A stretch of DNA of 64,000 nucleotides from Mycobacterium sp. 1245111.1 (GCF_001673405.1 NZ_LZLV01000136.1:1-64000); one strand, 5' to 3'; counted from the stretch's first letter, positions 1 to 8,982 are shown. Notes: generated from the sequence alone by a model not told the origin. Made by a program: numbers and translations.

Positions 1-162
1 CTGGCGCCGATGCTCGACCCAGCGAAGGTTCCCAGCATCGACCAGAGCAAGCTGCCGACCTCGCCGCCGCAGAATCTGGACCCGAGCTATCTCAAGGACC
101 TGCTGAAAGCGGTCCAGTCGCAGGGTGTGAGCACTAACCCCGCATTGCAGTCGCTCGCCTGA
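1..162 (+). CDS. C-terminal fragment, RpfA-like resuscitation-promoting factor
   Basis: The window opens inside a gene. The last 53 codons read in frame 1 and end at TGA 160-162. The tail (YLKDLLKAVQ ... NPALQSLA) resembles, from memory, the C-terminus of mycobacterial RpfA, which ends in a similar KKLWQAIRAQ ... NDALDSLA stretch. It follows a Pro-rich stretch, as in RpfA. RpfA is a secreted peptidoglycan-cleaving transglycosylase with its catalytic domain at the N-terminus, which is outside this window. The location fits: in M. tuberculosis rpfA (Rv0867c) lies just beyond Rv0862c-Rv0863, with moaC2/mog/moaE2 between, and those genes are not seen here. The call rests on a short tail and synteny. 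Confidence 0.45.
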   Translation: MAPMLDPAKVPSIDQSKLPTSPPQNLDPSYLKDLLKAVQSQGVSTNPALQSLA

Positions 163-197
163 TCGGCGGGCGTACGGCGGGTCATCCGCCTAGCGGT

Positions 198-398
198 CTA
201 GCGGTTGACCTCGGTGACCGGGTGCAAGTAGGGCAGTTCGTCGGCAGGCAACGGGAAGACCACGTCGCCGAAGGGCGACAGGGCGCCGGTCCGGTCGGTT
301 GCGAGTTCACTCACGGCGTGGTCGTCGGGGTTGGTCGTCGGCCAACCGTTGTCGACGTAACGGGTCTTCTGCGCCTTCTTGTCAGCCACGCGGTCCAT
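198..398 (-). CDS. Conserved mycobacterial hypothetical protein, Rv0863-like
   Basis: A 66-residue soluble protein starting MDRVADKKAQ and ending HPVTEVNR, with no membrane segment or signal peptide. Its place next to, and divergent from, the Rv0862c-type gene matches Rv0863 in M. tuberculosis, as does its short Asp/Pro-rich sequence. Function is unknown. About 86 bp separate its start from the divergent helicase-associated gene, so the two promoters probably share that gap. The identification is from synteny and remembered sequence, not an alignment. Confidence 0.65.
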   Translation of the reverse strand: MDRVADKKAQKTRYVDNGWPTTNPDDHAVSELATDRTGALSPFGDVVFPLPADELPYLHPVTEVNR

Positions 399-484
399 TC
401 TGACAGGTCGGGTGCGGCAACGCTGGCATTGCCCTCCCTCTGCCGGAAAGGGTCACTCGCTCGGCTGCTTTACGCTGGTCAGCA

Positions 485-2734
485 ATGACCGAACACACCC
501 CGGGCATCCCGCTGGGGTCTTGGCTGGCCGAGTTGCCCGACGACCGGTTGATCCGACTGCTCGAGCTGCGCCCCGACCTGGCCCAACCGCCGCCGGGCAG
601 TATCGCCGCGCTGGCCGCCCGCGCCCAGGCTCGCCAGTCGCTGAAGGCCGCCACCGACGAGCTGGACTTCCTGCGGCTGGCGGTCATCGACGCGCTGCTG
701 GTGCTCCAGGCCGACGCGGCGCCGGTGCCGGTCGCCAAGCTGCTCACGCTGATCGGCGACCGGGCCCCCGAAGCCGACGTTCTCGACGCGCTCGAGGACC
801 TGAGAGAACGCGCACTGATCTGGGGGGACGTCGATGTCCGGGTGACCTCCGACGCCGGCGGCGGTCTGCCCTGGTACGTCGGGCAGGTGACGCTGGAAGA
901 CGCGAGCCAGAGCGCCGAGCAGATCGCCGAGCTGATCGACGGTCTCGACGATCCGCAACGCGAGCTGCTGGACCGATTGCTGGAGGGCTCGCCGCTGGGG
1001 CGGACCCGCGACGCCGCGCCCGGTGCTCCGGCGGATCGCCCTGTGCCACAACTGATTGCGATCGGACTGCTGCGCCGAGTTGACGCGGACACGGTGATCC
1101 TGCCTCGTCACGTCGGTCAGGTGATGCGCGGCGAGCAACCCGGGCCGGTGCGCCTGGCCGCCCCCGATCCGGTGGTGGCCACCACGACGCCTGCTGACGC
1201 GGACGCAGCAGCCGCCGGCGCGATCATCGACCTGCTCCGCGAACTCGATCTGCTCATCGAATCACTCAGCGCCGCACCGATTTCCGAGCTTCGCAGCGGA
1301 GGCCTCGGCGTGCGTGAGGTTCGCCGTCTGGCGAAGATCACCGGTGTCGAAGAAGCGCGCCTGGGGTTGGTCCTGGAATTGGCCGCCGCTGCGGGGCTGA
1401 TCGCCAGCGGCCTTCCTGATCCGCTACCGAGTGTGGGCGACCCGCCCTACTGGGCCCCGACCGTGGCCGCCGACCGCTTCACCGAGGCCCCCATCGCCGA
1501 ACGCTGGCATTTGCTCGCCGCCACCTGGCTCGACTTGGCGGCGCGGCCGGCATTGATCGGGACCCGGGGGCCCGACGCCAAACCCTATGCCGCACTGTCT
1601 GATTCGCTGTACTCGACGGCCGCTCCGCTGGATCGCCGTCTGCTGCTGAGCATGCTGGCCGAACTACCGCCGGGCGCGGGCGTCGACAAGGACACTGCGT
1701 CGGCGGCGTTGATTTGGCGGCGCCCCCGGTGGGCCAAGCGGCTACAGCCCGCACCCGTGGCCGACCTCCTGGAGGAGGCTCGGCAGCTGGGTCTGGTCGG
1801 CCGCGGGGCACTCAGTACACCGGGCCGCGTCTTCATCGCCGACACCGGCGAGACCGAGGCCATCGCCGCGATGGCCCGCGCGCTGCCCACCCCGATCGAT
1901 CACTTTCTGGTGCAGGCCGACCTGACCGTGGTGGTGCCCGGGCCGCTGGAACGCCATCTGGCGGAGGAGCTTTCGACGGTCGCCGCGGTCGAGTCCGCCG
2001 GCACCGCGATGGTGTACCGGGTCAGCGAGCCCTCGATCCGGCATGCCCTCGACGTCGGCAAGACCGCCGACGAGCTGCACACCCTGTTTTATAAGCATTC
2101 CAAAACGCCTGTGCCGCAGGGGCTGACGTACCTGATCGACGACGTCGCACGACGGCACGGGCAGCTGCGGATCGGCATGGCCTCCTCGTTCGTCCGATGC
2201 GAGGACCCGACGCTGCTGACCCAGGCCGCGGCCGCCGCCGAACACCTCGGACTGCGGGTGCTGGCGCCGACCGTGGCGATCTCGCAGGCGCCGATCAACG
2301 ACGTGCTGACGGCGCTGCAGGACGCCGGCTTCGCCCCGGCCGCCGAGGACGCCAGCGGGACCATCGTCGACATCAGGGCGCGGGGGGCCCGGGTCCCCAC
2401 GCCCCAGCGTTACCGTTCGCACCGGCCGGTGCCACAACCCAGCAGCGAAACGTTGAGCGCAGTAGTCGCGGTCCTGCGGAAGGTGACCACCGCCCCGTTC
2501 GACAGTGTGCGCATCGATCCAGCGGTAGCCATGTCGCTGCTGCAAAAGGCGGCACGTGAAAGGGACACCGTGCTGATCAAGTATGTCGACGCCGCCGGCG
2601 TGGCCACGCAGCGGGTGGTGTCGCCGATCGCGGTGCGAGGCGGGCAACTGGTCGCATTCGATTCGGCGTCCAGCAGCGCCCGTGACTTCGCCATCCACCG
2701 CATCACGTCGGTGATGACTGCCGACGAAGACTAG
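485..2734 (+). CDS. Helicase-associated domain protein, Rv0862c-like
   Basis: A 749-residue protein, matching the length of M. tuberculosis Rv0862c. Residues about 473-563 (HFLVQADLTV ... RRHGQLRIG) form the Helicase_C_3/XPB-Ssl2 N-terminal-like module. No Walker A or DEAD/DEAH motif was found, so it should not be an ATPase on its own. The rest is Ala/Leu-rich and helical. It lies 30 bp upstream of the XPB helicase gene on the same strand, so the two are probably co-transcribed and may form a complex. The same module is visible at the N-terminus of the XPB protein. The ATG at 485 has little Shine-Dalgarno sequence before it, so a leaderless transcript is possible. Confidence 0.85.
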   Translation: MTEHTPGIPLGSWLAELPDDRLIRLLELRPDLAQPPPGSIAALAARAQARQSLKAATDELDFLRLAVIDALLVLQADAAPVPVAKLLTLIGDRAPEADVLDALEDLRERALIWGDVDVRVTSDAGGGLPWYVGQVTLEDASQSAEQIAELIDGLDDPQRELLDRLLEGSPLGRTRDAAPGAPADRPVPQLIAIGLLRRVDADTVILPRHVGQVMRGEQPGPVRLAAPDPVVATTTPADADAAAAGAIIDLLRELDLLIESLSAAPISELRSGGLGVREVRRLAKITGVEEARLGLVLELAAAAGLIASGLPDPLPSVGDPPYWAPTVAADRFTEAPIAERWHLLAATWLDLAARPALIGTRGPDAKPYAALSDSLYSTAAPLDRRLLLSMLAELPPGAGVDKDTASAALIWRRPRWAKRLQPAPVADLLEEARQLGLVGRGALSTPGRVFIADTGETEAIAAMARALPTPIDHFLVQADLTVVVPGPLERHLAEELSTVAAVESAGTAMVYRVSEPSIRHALDVGKTADELHTLFYKHSKTPVPQGLTYLIDDVARRHGQLRIGMASSFVRCEDPTLLTQAAAAAEHLGLRVLAPTVAISQAPINDVLTALQDAGFAPAAEDASGTIVDIRARGARVPTPQRYRSHRPVPQPSSETLSAVVAVLRKVTTAPFDSVRIDPAVAMSLLQKAARERDTVLIKYVDAAGVATQRVVSPIAVRGGQLVAFDSASSSARDFAIHRITSVMTADED

Positions 2735-2764
2735 CTGTCACCCCGATCCGGATAATGGACTCCT

Positions 2765-4414
2765 ATGACTGACGGACCCCTGATCGTGCAGTCCGACAAG
2801 ACAGTGCTGCTGGAAGTCGACCACGAGCTCGCCGGCGCGGCGCGCGCCGCCATCGCACCGTTCGCTGAACTGGAGCGGGCACCCGAACACGTGCACACGT
2901 ATCGGATCACTCCGCTGGCCTTGTGGAATGCCCGCGCCGCGGGCCACGACGCCGAACAGGTCGTCGATGCCCTGGTCAGCTTTTCCCGGTACGCGGTTCC
3001 GCAGCCGCTGCTGGTCGACATCGTCGACACGATGGCCCGCTACGGCCGGTTGCAGCTGGTGAAAAGTCCGGCACACGGATTGACCCTGGTGAGTCTGGAC
3101 CGCGCCGTGCTCGAAGAAGTGTTGCGTCACAAGAAGATTGCCCCGATGCTGGGCGCCCGCATCGACGACGACACCGTGGTCGTGCACCCCAGCGAGCGCG
3201 GCCGGGTCAAACAGATGCTGCTCAAGATCGGCTGGCCCGCGGAGGATTTGGCCGGTTACGTCGACGGCGAGGCGCATCCGATCGCCCTGCGGCAGGACGG
3301 GTGGCAGCTGCGCGACTACCAGGAGATGGCGGCCGACTCGTTCTGGTCGGGCGGCTCCGGGGTCGTGGTGCTGCCCTGTGGTGCGGGCAAGACGCTGGTG
3401 GGTGCGGCCGCGATGGCGAAGGCCAGTGCGACGACGCTGATCCTGGTCACCAACACCGTCGCGGGACGGCAGTGGAAGCGCGAGCTGATCGCGCGGACGT
3501 CGTTGACCGAGGAAGAGATTGGTGAGTACTCCGGGGAACGCAAGGAGATTCGGCCGGTCACCATCGCGACCTATCAAGTGATCACCCGACGCACCAAGGG
3601 CGAGTATCGCCACCTCGAGTTGTTCGACAGCCGCGACTGGGGATTGATCGTCTATGACGAGGTGCACCTGCTGCCGGCGCCGGTGTTCCGGATGACGGCC
3701 GATCTGCAGTCGAGGCGACGGCTCGGGCTCACCGCGACGCTGATCCGCGAGGACGGGCGCGAGGGCGACGTGTTCTCGTTGATCGGGCCGAAGCGCTACG
3801 ACGCGCCGTGGAAGGACATCGAAGCGCAGGGCTGGATCGCGCCGGCGGAATGCATCGAGGTGCGGGTCACGATGACCGACAACGAGCGGATGATCTACGC
3901 CACCGCCGAGCCCGAGGAGCGCTACAAGCTCTGCTCGACCGCGCACTCCAAGATCGCGGTGGTCAAGTCGATTCTGGACAAGCACCCGGACGAGCCGACG
4001 TTGGTGATCGGCGCCTACCTGGATCAGCTCGAAGAGTTGGGCAACGTGTTGGGCGCGCCGGTCATTCAGGGCTCGACCAAGACGGCCGAGCGCGAGGAAC
4101 TGTTCGACGCGTTCCGGCGTGGCGACGTGACCACCCTGGTGGTATCCAAGGTCGCCAACTTCTCCATCGACCTCCCGGAAGCCGCTGTGGCGGTGCAGGT
4201 TTCGGGAACTTTCGGGTCACGACAGGAAGAAGCGCAACGGTTGGGCCGGCTGCTGCGGCCCAAAGCCGACGGAGGCGGCGCGGTGTTCTACTCCGTGGTC
4301 GCCCGCGACAGCCTGGACGCGGAGTACGCCGCACACCGGCAACGCTTCCTGGCCGAGCAGGGCTACGGCTATGTGATCCGCGACGCCGACGACCTGCTGG
4401 GCCCGGCCATATAG
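2765..4414 (+). CDS. ercC3: XPB/Ssl2-type DNA repair helicase
   Basis: A 549-residue 3'-5' DNA helicase of the bacterial XPB family (Rv0861c is 542 aa). Visible features in order: an N-terminal module, residues about 1-100, related to the upstream gene; Walker A LPCGAGKT at 203-210 with Lys 209; a DEVH box at 298-301; SAT-like LTAT; and motif VI QRLGRLLRP near 490. It uses ATP hydrolysis to unwind or anneal DNA, probably in nucleotide excision repair with an XPB/Bax1-type partner. It is second in a two-gene unit and converges on the thiolase pseudogene, with 7 bp between their stops. Confidence 0.95.
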   Translation: MTDGPLIVQSDKTVLLEVDHELAGAARAAIAPFAELERAPEHVHTYRITPLALWNARAAGHDAEQVVDALVSFSRYAVPQPLLVDIVDTMARYGRLQLVKSPAHGLTLVSLDRAVLEEVLRHKKIAPMLGARIDDDTVVVHPSERGRVKQMLLKIGWPAEDLAGYVDGEAHPIALRQDGWQLRDYQEMAADSFWSGGSGVVVLPCGAGKTLVGAAAMAKASATTLILVTNTVAGRQWKRELIARTSLTEEEIGEYSGERKEIRPVTIATYQVITRRTKGEYRHLELFDSRDWGLIVYDEVHLLPAPVFRMTADLQSRRRLGLTATLIREDGREGDVFSLIGPKRYDAPWKDIEAQGWIAPAECIEVRVTMTDNERMIYATAEPEERYKLCSTAHSKIAVVKSILDKHPDEPTLVIGAYLDQLEELGNVLGAPVIQGSTKTAEREELFDAFRRGDVTTLVVSKVANFSIDLPEAAVAVQVSGTFGSRQEEAQRLGRLLRPKADGGGAVFYSVVARDSLDAEYAAHRQRFLAEQGYGYVIRDADDLLGPAI

Positions 4415-4421
4415 AAAGGGC

Positions 4422-5565
4422 TTACAGCGACAGGATGGTCGCGGACGCGGTGCCGGGAGCGCCGTAAACCTGGGCCAGGCCGACGCGCGGGTTGCCCGGC
4501 ACCTGACGCTCACCGGCCTCGCCGCGCAACTGCCGGACCAGCTCGTGCACCTGGCGTAGGCCCGACGCGCCGATCGGTTCGCCGTTGGCGATCAGCCCGC
4601 CGTCGGTGTTGACCGGGATCGACCCGCGGATCTCGGTGGCGCCGTCGGCCAGCAGCTTCTCCTGCTCGCCGTCGGCGCACAGCCCAGTCTCGGCCATGTG
4701 GATCACCTCGGCGCCCGCGTCGGTGTCCTGCAGCTGCGCGATGTCGACGTCTTCGGGTCCAATGCCTGCAGCCTCGTAGGCGGCTTTGGCGGCGTACACC
4801 GTCGGTGAGACGTCTTCGTCCAGCGGGGCGAAAGTAGCGTGTACCTCGTACGCGCCGAAGGTCCGGGTGCGAATCTCGCTGGCGCGCACATACACCGGCT
4901 TGTCGGTGAACTTGTGCGCGATGTCCGCACGACACATCACCACCGCGGCCGCACCCTCGTCGGGCGCGCAGAACATGTACTGCGTCAGCGGGTAGTTCAG
5001 CACGGTCGAGTTGAGGATTTGCTCCTCCGACATCGGCTTGCGGCGGAACGCGTTCGGGTTGATCGCGCCGTTGCGGAAATTCTTCGCGGCGACCTTGGCC
5101 AGGGTGGCCTGGGAGATGTTGTGGTCGTGGAGGTACTTGTTGGCCTTCATCCCGAAGAACTTGGTGGTGACGAACTGACCGTTGTTGGCGTACCACTGCG
5201 GCAACGCCAGCTTGGCGGGGTCGTCGGTGAACGCACCACGCGGGTTTGTCCAACCCGATCGCGATACCGATGTCGTACTTCCCCAGCCGAATGGTGTCCG
5301 CGGTCTGCTGAATAGCGCTGGCCGCGGTGGCGCACGCATTGAAGACGTTGGTGAACGTGATACCGGTCAGCCCGACCAGCCGAGTCACCGCGTCCGGGTT
5401 GGACACCTCATGGCTGCCGCCGAAGCCGAACTGGATGTCCTTCCAGTCCACCTTGGCGTCGGCCAGTGCGGATTGGATGGCTTCGGCGCCCATCTGCATG
5501 GCGGTCTTGTCGAACCTGCCGAACGGGTGCAGGCCGACACCGATGATCGCGACGTCATTGGACAT
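4422..5565 (-). pseudogene. Thiolase/lipid-transfer-type acyltransferase, frameshifted
   Basis: The protein starts MSNDVAIIGVG at 5565 after a GAGGAG ribosome site, and keeps the thiolase cysteine in NACATAASAI. It reads correctly to GLDK, then the reading frame changes at about 5244-5250. Downstream homology (PRGAFTDDPA ... PQWYANNGQF to the stop at 4422) continues in another minus-strand frame. A 2-nt loss would restore 381 residues and the expected DK-H-PRGAF. A 1-nt gain at the AAACCC run is the alternative. The family comprises Ltp/SCP-x-like thiolases that usually work with a DUF35 OB-fold partner, which is the next gene upstream. Sequencing error cannot be excluded. If real, the N-terminal third is separated from the rest. 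Confidence 0.8.
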
Positions 5566-5576
5566 CTCAGGCTCCT

Positions 5577-5990
5577 CTAGACGGGCTGGAACGCGAACGT
5601 GACGATCTCGTTGCCGTCAGCGTCGGTGGTGAAGGGGATCATCGTCAGCTCGACCTCCTGGCCGAACTTCAGTTTGGCCGGGTCGTTTTCGGTCAACCGG
5701 CCTTCGACACGGATGACGTCGCCGAGCTGGACCAGGCCCACGCCGAACGGCACGAAGTCGTCACCGGTCGGTCCGGCGTAGGGGGCACCGGGCGGGAATC
5801 CCTGGGTGGTCCAGGCGATCAATGTTCCACTCCGCGGCAGTTTGACCTCGACCATGGACGCGTGGCTGCATCGCGGGCACAGGTCCTGCACCGGGAACGT
5901 GGTCGCGCTGCAGTCGCCGCACTGGCTTCCGATCAGCTGGGGGTGATCGTCGGGCCAGGTAGAGATGCTGGGATCGATTGCCTTCTGCAT
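5577..5990 (-). CDS. Zn-ribbon OB-fold (DUF35) acyl-CoA binding protein
   Basis: A 137-residue protein. The rubredoxin-like zinc ribbon is C-x2-C (CGDC) then C-x2-C (CPRC), followed by an OB-fold with GTLIAWTTQG and VRVEGRL strands. Proteins of this family bind acyl-CoA and form complexes with Ltp-type thiolases or aldolases, as in ChsH2-Ltp2 of steroid side-chain breakdown. The start at 5990 (MQKAIDPS) is preferred because GGAGG lies 8 nt before it; an in-frame upstream start would add 20 unlike residues. It is 11 bp upstream of the thiolase on the same strand, so the pair is an operon. Confidence 0.88.
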   Translation of the reverse strand: MQKAIDPSISTWPDDHPQLIGSQCGDCSATTFPVQDLCPRCSHASMVEVKLPRSGTLIAWTTQGFPPGAPYAGPTGDDFVPFGVGLVQLGDVIRVEGRLTENDPAKLKFGQEVELTMIPFTTDADGNEIVTFAFQPV

Positions 5991-6181
5991 TGAGGGATCC
6001 TCCGTCAACCGCCGATCTGATAATGCGCTCACCGAACGGTACAACAGCATTCCGCAAAATCGGAAACCGCATTCTCATTCTTGCTCGCGGAGGCGCCCGA
6101 ATTCGCCCAATGGGTCGAACGTAGGTTCAACGGTGTGCCGGCAAGCGCGCAGCGCGAAGCGACGACCACGAGGAGATGACT

Positions 6182-6475
6182 ATGACGGTGACGGTGACCC
6201 TTGAGCTCCGATTCAAGCCCGAAGAGGTTGCCGCGGGGCGCGAGCTGATGGGTCGGACGCTGGAAGTCACTCGGGCATTCGAGGGCAACGTTCGTACCTA
6301 CACCTTGGTCGACGCGGACGACGAAGCGCATTGGCTGATCTACGAAATATGGGAGAGCGTCGAAGCGGACGACGCCTACCGCGCGTTTCGCGCCGGTGAG
6401 GGCAAGGTGACCCAGCTGCCTCCGCTGCTGGCCGCTCCCCCGGTGAAGACCCGCTACGTCGACAGCGACATTTAG
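6182..6475 (+). CDS. Antibiotic biosynthesis monooxygenase (ABM) domain protein
   Basis: About 97 residues with the pattern of the ABM/dimeric alpha-beta barrel family: VTVTLELRFKPEEVAAGRELM, then YTLVDADDEAHWLIYEIWES and a final TRYVDSDI strand. Such proteins are cofactor-free monooxygenases, quinol oxygenases or small-molecule binders; the substrate is unknown. There are two ATGs. AGGAG stands 6 nt before 6182 and directly abuts the one at 6176, so 6182 is chosen. The last codons overlap the end of the convergent LLM gene by 4 nt. Confidence 0.75.
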   Translation: MTVTVTLELRFKPEEVAAGRELMGRTLEVTRAFEGNVRTYTLVDADDEAHWLIYEIWESVEADDAYRAFRAGEGKVTQLPPLLAAPPVKTRYVDSDI

Positions 6476-7461
6476 CTCAGCGCCGGAATGACCTGGCGCT
6501 CAAAGAGTTCGATCCCCGAGCGGTCGTACGCGGCCTCGGGGAAATAACAGATCACGTACTCGCAACCCAGGTCGCGCAGCTTCTGCAGCCGCTCGATGAC
6601 CTGCTCCGGGGTGCCGGCGGCCGAATCGGGTCCGCTGGTACTGCCGATCATCGAGTCGGCCGCTGATTCCGGGACGTAGCCGACCAGGCGGTCGCGGACG
6701 CGCTGCACGCGCTCTTTGACGCCGTGCTGGTCTTCGTCGACGATCGCGTTGACGTTGATCGACCGGACGATCGCGTCGAAGTCGGTGCCCACGTCACGGC
6801 AATGGCCGGCAAGCACCTCCGACTTGTGCTTGAAACCCTCCGGCTCGCCGGTGAAGTTGGTGTACTGCGCGTATTTCGCGGCGATGCGCAGCGTCTTCTG
6901 CTCACCACCACCGGCGATCCACAGCGGAATTCCATTGTCCTGCAGCGGCTTAGGCTCGACGATCGCGCCGTCGACCTGATAGTGCTTACCCTCGAAGGTC
7001 ACTTTGCCGTCGCGCCAGGCGTCACGCATGATCTGGACACCCTCGTCGAGACGTCCCAGTCGCACGCCGGCGGACGGAAAGCCGTACCCGTAAGCCTTCC
7101 ACTCATGCTCGTACCAGCCACCGCCGATGCCCATCTGGATCCGGCCGCCGGAGATGATGTCCGCCGTCGCAGCAACTTTGGCGAGGTAGGCCGGGTTGCG
7201 GTAGCTCATCGCCGTGCACATCTGCCCGAGCTTGATCCGCGACGTGGTGGCCGCGTAAGCCGACATCAACGACCACGCCTCGTGGGTCGCCTCGCCGGTT
7301 GGCATTGGCACGGTGTGGAAGTGGTCGTACACCCAGACCGAGTCCCACGCGCTGCCATCGGCGTAGGCGGCCAGCTCTCGCATCACCGCCCAGTGCTTCT
7401 CGACCTCGATATCGACCAGGTCCAATCGCCAACCCTGCGGGATGAAGAATCCGAAGCGCAT
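6472..7461 (-). CDS. LLM-class F420-dependent oxidoreductase
   Basis: A 329-residue luciferase-like TIM-barrel enzyme. Visible hallmarks are the N-terminal MRFGFFIPQG, the VWVYDHFH segment of the F420-binding family, LGQMCTAMSYRNPAYLAK, and the glycine-rich MGIGGGWYEHEW. The family uses F420 (or FMN) to oxidise or reduce alcohols, ketones and other small molecules; the substrate cannot be read from sequence. It stands alone on its strand and converges on the ABM gene with a 4-nt overlap. No frameshift or missing segment was seen, unlike the LLM gene at 30-31 kb. Confidence 0.9.
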   Translation of the reverse strand: MRFGFFIPQGWRLDLVDIEVEKHWAVMRELAAYADGSAWDSVWVYDHFHTVPMPTGEATHEAWSLMSAYAATTSRIKLGQMCTAMSYRNPAYLAKVAATADIISGGRIQMGIGGGWYEHEWKAYGYGFPSAGVRLGRLDEGVQIMRDAWRDGKVTFEGKHYQVDGAIVEPKPLQDNGIPLWIAGGGEQKTLRIAAKYAQYTNFTGEPEGFKHKSEVLAGHCRDVGTDFDAIVRSINVNAIVDEDQHGVKERVQRVRDRLVGYVPESAADSMIGSTSGPDSAAGTPEQVIERLQKLRDLGCEYVICYFPEAAYDRSGIELFERQVIPALS

Positions 7462-7610
7462 AGCCTAGGACCTTAGCCCGACGACAGGTGGCCCGATTAC
7501 GCGGCGGCGCTCAAGTAGCGAGTCACATCGTCGCTCGCCGAGGCGGTGTCCGATGTGCCCGCCTCACAGCGACAACCGCAGTCGATGTCGTACCGGCGTG
7601 CGACGTTTCG

Positions 7611-7913
7611 GTGATGATTCTCAGCGGTACCAATTTGCGCTATGTGCTGACTTTCCATCTAGCGAACCAGGGTCCGGCGACCGTCAGCGAGTTAATCAAA
7701 GGCCTCCGCCACCACGGTTTCTCCGTCAAGGGTCGGCCATCCAAAACCATTTCCGACGCGCTGCGCTGGGAGATCGAGCACGGGCGAGTACACCGACTCG
7801 CGCGTGGTCGATACGGCCCGGCCTACATTCCGCGTTCGACCGATTACCGGATCCATCGCCGGGTGCTGTCGCTGCGATCGGCAGTTGTCGCTGAGAGGCG
7901 GGCACAAGTGTGA
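7611..7913 (+). CDS. Small winged-helix-like mycobacterial protein
   Basis: About 100 residues with a recognisable helix-turn-helix-like core: LRYVLTFHLANQGP, ATVSELIKGLRHHGF, GRPSKTISDALRWE, and a GRVHRLARGRYGP wing. Several short proteins of this type occur in mycobacteria and are annotated as hypothetical; DNA binding is an inference from the fold pattern. The open frame extends upstream to 7488, but that part is low-complexity and unlike the core, so GTG 7611 or ATG 7614 is the likelier start. It ends 28 bp before the methyltransferase start on the same strand. Confidence 0.6.
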   Translation: MMILSGTNLRYVLTFHLANQGPATVSELIKGLRHHGFSVKGRPSKTISDALRWEIEHGRVHRLARGRYGPAYIPRSTDYRIHRRVLSLRSAVVAERRAQV

Positions 7914-7941
7914 CAACTCCGGACCGGCCTACATTGGACCC

Positions 7942-8529
7942 ATGGCTTCCAAGCACACGCTGTTTCGGATCTTCTACCGCATCGGCTTCACGCCATGGGA
8001 CGGTCATCCGATCGCCGACAACCTTCAGGCCCTCGTCGAAGAGCTGCCCGCCGGCAAAGCCCTAGATCTCGGGTGCGGCACCGGGGACGCGTCGATCTAT
8101 CTCGCGCAACACGGCTGGACCGTCACCGGCGTCGACTTCGTGCCGCAGGCCCTCGACAAGGCGCGGGCCAAGGCCGACGCGGCCAAGGCCTCGGTCGACT
8201 TCGTCAAAGCCGACGTCACGCAGCTGAGCCAGGAGGGTATCGGCGCCGATTTCCAGCTGATCGTGGATAACGGCTGCCTGCACAACATGAGCGACGGTGA
8301 CCGGGACGCCTACGTCCGCGAAGTCAGCGCGGTGGCCGCACCCGGTGCGCGCCTGTTGATCGTCGCGTTCCTGCCGGGTGGCCGCTTCGGTGTGCGCGGC
8401 GTCCAGCCCGCCGAGATGGAACGACGATTCACCGCCGACTGGACGCAATTGTCGACCGGAAGCGAGCGCGAACTCGACCAAGAGCAAACGCCCGCGAAGT
8501 ACTACATGTACGAACGCAAGACGCGATAA
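7942..8529 (+). CDS. Class I SAM-dependent methyltransferase
   Basis: A 195-residue Rossmann-fold methyltransferase. Motif I is ALDLGCGTGDASIYLA, motif II WTVTGVDFVPQALDKA, and a post-I acidic residue is in VDFVKADVTQL. The order matches small-molecule methyltransferases of the methyltransf_25 type. The start at 7942 (MASKHTLFRI) removes 46 upstream codons that overlap the previous gene and lack family similarity. The acceptor is unknown. It converges on the membrane-protein gene 10 bp beyond its stop. Confidence 0.85.
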   Translation: MASKHTLFRIFYRIGFTPWDGHPIADNLQALVEELPAGKALDLGCGTGDASIYLAQHGWTVTGVDFVPQALDKARAKADAAKASVDFVKADVTQLSQEGIGADFQLIVDNGCLHNMSDGDRDAYVREVSAVAAPGARLLIVAFLPGGRFGVRGVQPAEMERRFTADWTQLSTGSERELDQEQTPAKYYMYERKTR

Positions 8530-8539
8530 CGGCGCCGGC

Positions 8540-8959
8540 TCATGCGTACCGCGACCCGGGACGCACGATCATCAGCACCACCACCGCGGCCCACAACAGG
8601 TTGAAAACACCGGCCAGCATGTGCAGGCTGCGCATCCGGGCGCCTGCGTCGGCGTGCGCCAAGGCATACCGCTGCCGCGGCAGGATCTGGAAGGCGAGGA
8701 CGCCTCCGGCAACCGCGGTGAGGCCGATCGATACAAGGATCCATATTTCGGCCAAGCGGCCCTGCACCACCGCAAGCGCCAGTCCGAAAATTGGAACTAC
8801 CAGCGCCAACAAGGCATAGACCCGAGTCACGCGGTGCAGCAGCTGCGCGGCATCACCGGCGGCCCACGCATACCGGGGAAAGAGGCTGGTGGCCACGGCC
8901 ACCGGACCGACAAACACGATGGCGGCCATGACGTGCGCGGCAAGCAGGAGAGGCTTCAT
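8540..8959 (-). CDS. Small integral membrane protein (DUF2269-like)
   Basis: A 139-residue protein with four predicted membrane spans: LLLAAHVMAAIVFVGPVAVA, VYALLALVVPIFGLALAV, IWILVSIGLTAVAGGVLAFQ and LAGVFNLLWAAVVVLMI. The pattern resembles DUF2269-type membrane proteins of unknown function. It follows the MarR gene by 9 bp on the same strand, so the two are probably one operon. Its start codon lies at the edge of a 25-nt palindrome, which suggests that the MarR protein controls it. Confidence 0.7.
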   Translation of the reverse strand: MKPLLLAAHVMAAIVFVGPVAVATSLFPRYAWAAGDAAQLLHRVTRVYALLALVVPIFGLALAVVQGRLAEIWILVSIGLTAVAGGVLAFQILPRQRYALAHADAGARMRSLHMLAGVFNLLWAAVVVLMIVRPGSRYA

Positions 8960-8982
8960 ACCTTCAGTTTAACTGAAGGTAT
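8958..8982. promoter_or_regulatory. 25-nt perfect palindrome, candidate MarR operator
   Basis: Arms ATACCTTCAGTT and AACTGAAGGTAT flank a single central T, with no mismatch over 25 nt. It spans the last codons and stop of the MarR gene and the first base pairs of the membrane-protein gene. A symmetric site of this size next to a marR gene is typical of a MarR operator. The location inside the operon, not before marR, is unusual. An RNA hairpin function is the alternative. Confidence 0.55.

Noticed and set aside
6061..6077. ATTCTCA half-site upstream of the ABM gene
   Set aside because: Only one arm of the TGAGAAT palindrome is present; the other matches three of seven bases.
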